Of a stretch of 6,777 nt of DNA, positions 5,200 through 6,777 are shown one piece after another (within the stretch, counting starts at the first letter, position 1; each line of letters starts with the position of its first letter). This stretch comes from Flavipsychrobacter stenotrophus (GTDB lineage Bacteria > Bacteroidota > Bacteroidia > Chitinophagales > Chitinophagaceae): contig CANBQQ010000176.1 in assembly GCA_947371715.1 (NCBI GenBank), forward strand, positions 1 to 6,777, read 5' to 3'. Below the pieces are notes generated by a model that saw only the letters and a program-made list of their open reading frames with translations, was not told the origin of the DNA and searched no databases. The position numbers and the translations under genes were made by a program.

Positions 5200-5961
5200 C
5201 TATGCTTTAAACAATACTTCCGCATTCTCCGTTGTGATCCGCTCTACATCCAGGTAAGATACCTCCATTACTTCGGCTATCTTCACTGCTATTACGGGTA
5301 TGAAGCTGCTTTCGTTTCGTTTGCCACGGTAGGGTACCGGCGCCAGGTAAGGTGCGTCGGTTTCCAGTACTACATGGCTTAAGCCTACCTCCTTTAGGGT
5401 GTCGGGTAGTGTGCTTTTCTTATAAGTAAACGCGCCTCCTATACCGAGGTAAAAACCAAGATCCATGATCTGTTTTGCTTCATCGGTTGTGCCGCTGAAA
5501 CAATGGAATACGCCGGTTAGTTTGCCGTTTTGTTTCTTACGGACGATGTCTATACAATCTTGTGTGCTGCTGCGGCTGTGAACAACTATAGGCAGGTTGT
5601 GTTGCAGAGCCAGATCTATCTGCCGCTCAAAGGCAATGATCTGTTGTTCCTTAAAGGTCATGTCCCAGTAGTAGTCGAGGCCTATTTCTCCTACTGCATA
5701 AAATTTTCTTTCCCCCAGCCATTTTTCTACTATTGTTAGCTCGTCATTGTAGTTCTCTTTTACATAAGTAGGGTGCAGGCCCATCATCGGCAGGCAGTTC
5801 TCCGGCCATTGGTCTGCCAGTTGCAGCATGCCATCTATGGTGCCGCTATCGCAATTAGGCATGTACATGCGGGTTACGCCTGCATCAAAAGCCCGTTGTA
5901 TCTGCTGCTCATCGGCAATAAGGGTTTCGTCGTATAAGTGGGTATGGGTATCTATGTACAT
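5200..5961 (-). CDS. tatD: TatD-family metal-dependent hydrolase (DNase)
   Basis: A 253-residue TIM-barrel amidohydrolase-fold protein. Characterised relatives have metal-dependent DNase activity, and E. coli TatD acts as a 3'-5' exonuclease in repair. The two-metal site is intact: DTHTHLY with His6 and His8, AVGEIGLDYYWD with Glu92, IVVHSR with His127, GVFHCFSG with His152, and LETDAPYLAPVPYRGKRNES with Asp201. GLHPTY (61-66) is another family mark. It cannot be told from sequence alone whether the closest homologue is TatD, YcfH or YjjV; the symbol is given for the family. The start lies two bases after the deacetylase stop, so the two genes are probably translationally coupled. No signal peptide, hence cytosolic. 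Confidence 0.92.
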   Translation of the reverse strand: MYIDTHTHLYDETLIADEQQIQRAFDAGVTRMYMPNCDSGTIDGMLQLADQWPENCLPMMGLHPTYVKENYNDELTIVEKWLGERKFYAVGEIGLDYYWDMTFKEQQIIAFERQIDLALQHNLPIVVHSRSSTQDCIDIVRKKQNGKLTGVFHCFSGTTDEAKQIMDLGFYLGIGGAFTYKKSTLPDTLKEVGLSHVVLETDAPYLAPVPYRGKRNESSFIPVIAVKIAEVMEVSYLDVERITTENAEVLFKA

Positions 5962-5963
5962 GA

Positions 5964-6599
5964 TTATATTGGTAGTGCTTTTAATTGCCAGCCCATTGCC
6001 TTACAGTGTTCCAGCACCTTAGGCAAGGCAAAGTGCATTCTATCCCAGGCTTTTTCGCTGTCGTGAAATACTATTATGGAGCCTGGTTGTATGTGGTTAA
6101 GCGCATGTGCTGCGCACTGCTGTGGGGTAATGTTTTTGTCAAAATCGCCGGTAATAATATCCCACATGTATATTTTCCATGCAGGGTGGGCGTTGATCAG
6201 TTTCCTGGCCTGTGTCAGCTTTATGCGGCCATAGGGCGGGCGGAATATCTTATTGCTGATCACCTGTGCTGCCCTGGTAATATTTTTCAGGTAGCTGAAG
6301 TTCTCATTCTTCCAGCCGCTTATATGGTCGTAGGTGTGATTGCCGGTCACATGGCCTTCGGCCAATATGCGGTTGTACATTTCATTGTGCAGTACTACGT
6401 TATTACCTACGCAGAAGAAGGTTGCTTTAGCATTGTATTTGGCCAGCTCGTCGAGTACAAAAGCTGTTGCTGTAGGGTGGGGGCCATCGTCAAAAGTCAG
6501 GTAAACAGCGGGTTCATTACCCACAGGCATATCCCAGATGATCTCTTTGGGAAACAGTTTTTTCAGCCACTGGGGTGTCTTTACCCAATACGTTACCAT
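5964..6599 (-). CDS. Polysaccharide deacetylase (NodB homology domain)
   Basis: Metal-dependent deacetylase of N-acetylated glycans (carbohydrate esterase 4 fold), 211 residues, essentially one NodB domain. All five motifs are present: TFDDGP with Asp37/Asp38, NHTYDH with His88 and His92 completing the metal site, RPPYGR (120-125), MWDIITGDFD (145-154), and IIVFHDS with His179. The N-terminus MVTYWVKTPQWLKKLFPKEIIW has no classical signal peptide. The protein may thus be cytoplasmic or use another route; short forms like this are common in Bacteroidota. An ATG further upstream (6624-6626) hits a stop after eight codons, which supports the chosen start. It lies 31 bases behind the SH3-protein gene and two bases ahead of tatD, so it is the middle of an operon. 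The substrate, peptidoglycan or another glycan, is not evident. Confidence 0.93.
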   Translation of the reverse strand: MVTYWVKTPQWLKKLFPKEIIWDMPVGNEPAVYLTFDDGPHPTATAFVLDELAKYNAKATFFCVGNNVVLHNEMYNRILAEGHVTGNHTYDHISGWKNENFSYLKNITRAAQVISNKIFRPPYGRIKLTQARKLINAHPAWKIYMWDIITGDFDKNITPQQCAAHALNHIQPGSIIVFHDSEKAWDRMHFALPKVLEHCKAMGWQLKALPI

Positions 6600-6630
6600 G
6601 CTATAAAAATAAGAAACGATTTTGCATGGG

Positions 6631-6777
6631 TCATATTTTATTTATCAGGCTCAGTTGTATCCAACCTTTGTGACCGTCGGGCAGTATCGCTTCTATATAT
6701 TCACCTCTTATTGATCCGGTTTTAATTGTGGTTCCTTCCGGTATCAGGCTTACAGGTTTTCCTTTCAGGTCGGTATT
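6631..6777 (-). CDS. Bacterial SH3-domain protein, C-terminal fragment; runs off the right edge
   Basis: The last 48 codons of a minus-strand gene ending in TGA at 6631-6633, open to the window edge. The translated end contains GTTIKTGSIRGEYIEAILPDGHKGWIQLSLI, which has the bacterial SH3 layout: small beta strands, the turn G-E-Y-I-E, then the closing G-W-I. Such domains usually bind cell-wall peptides or glycans and sit in envelope proteins. The rest of the protein, including any signal peptide or enzyme domain, is outside the window, so no function is assigned. It is the first visible gene of the operon with the deacetylase and tatD. Confidence 0.68.
   Translation of the reverse strand, partial: NTDLKGKPVSLIPEGTTIKTGSIRGEYIEAILPDGHKGWIQLSLINKI

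Noticed and set aside
5192..5202. Near-palindrome TAGTTCAACTA as a bidirectional terminator
   Set aside because: It is simply two facing TAG stop codons with chance symmetry; too short for a stable stem and without T-runs.
5985..6725. 246-codon plus-strand open frame at the right
   Set aside because: It runs antisense over the deacetylase, whose five NodB motifs are all intact; the plus-strand translation has no recognisable domain.
1..6777. CRISPR array, riboswitch, insertion sequence or toxin-antitoxin pair
   Set aside because: No regularly spaced long repeats, no transposase, and no small gene pair were seen; all intergenic gaps except 726-962 are under 150 bases.

Overview
The window looks like a piece of a Bacteroidota chromosome, probably from the Chitinophagaceae/Sphingobacteriia side. 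That placement is inferred from protein style and promoter architecture, not from a search. Start regions are A-rich with no clear Shine-Dalgarno sequences. Several genes carry the TAnnTTTG -7 box typical of this phylum, the tRNA lacks an encoded CCA, and the partial integrase has the Bacteroidota-type arm-binding and SAM-like domains.

Layout. (1) Positions 1-963 are the end of an integrated element. A minus-strand tyrosine recombinase (725 to beyond position 1) is separated by about 240 bases from the 3' end of a minus-strand tRNA-Ser(GGA) gene (963-1051). The spacer is packed with TGCA-centred repeats, three ACACCAAA direct repeats and a 12-bp inverted repeat. This is the expected look of an integrase-proximal att region, and the tRNA 3' acceptor strand carries an A-C mismatch that fits replacement by element DNA. 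(2) Positions 1175-2114 hold a divergent pair: an HxlR-family regulator (minus) and a SnoaL-like NTF2-fold protein (plus). An imperfect palindrome lies where the -33 regions of both promoters would fall. (3) Positions 2247-5194 hold three plus-strand housekeeping or metabolic genes: an Xaa-His dipeptidase (pepD) closed by a very strong rho-independent terminator, a RibD-C/DHFR-like reductase with a perfect -7 box, and exodeoxyribonuclease III (xth) with its own promoter. (4) Positions 5200-6777 hold a minus-strand operon, read right to left: the C-terminus of a bacterial-SH3 protein, a NodB-type polysaccharide deacetylase, and a TatD-family metal-dependent hydrolase. tatD meets xth tail to tail with five bases between the stop codons.

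The core genes are ordinary and apparently intact: every catalytic motif checked is present. The most unusual material is the non-coding att-like region between the integrase and tRNA-Ser, and the small redox-type HxlR/SnoaL switch. The cargo of the element lies to the left of the window and cannot be judged from here, so no novel defence or other system can be claimed.
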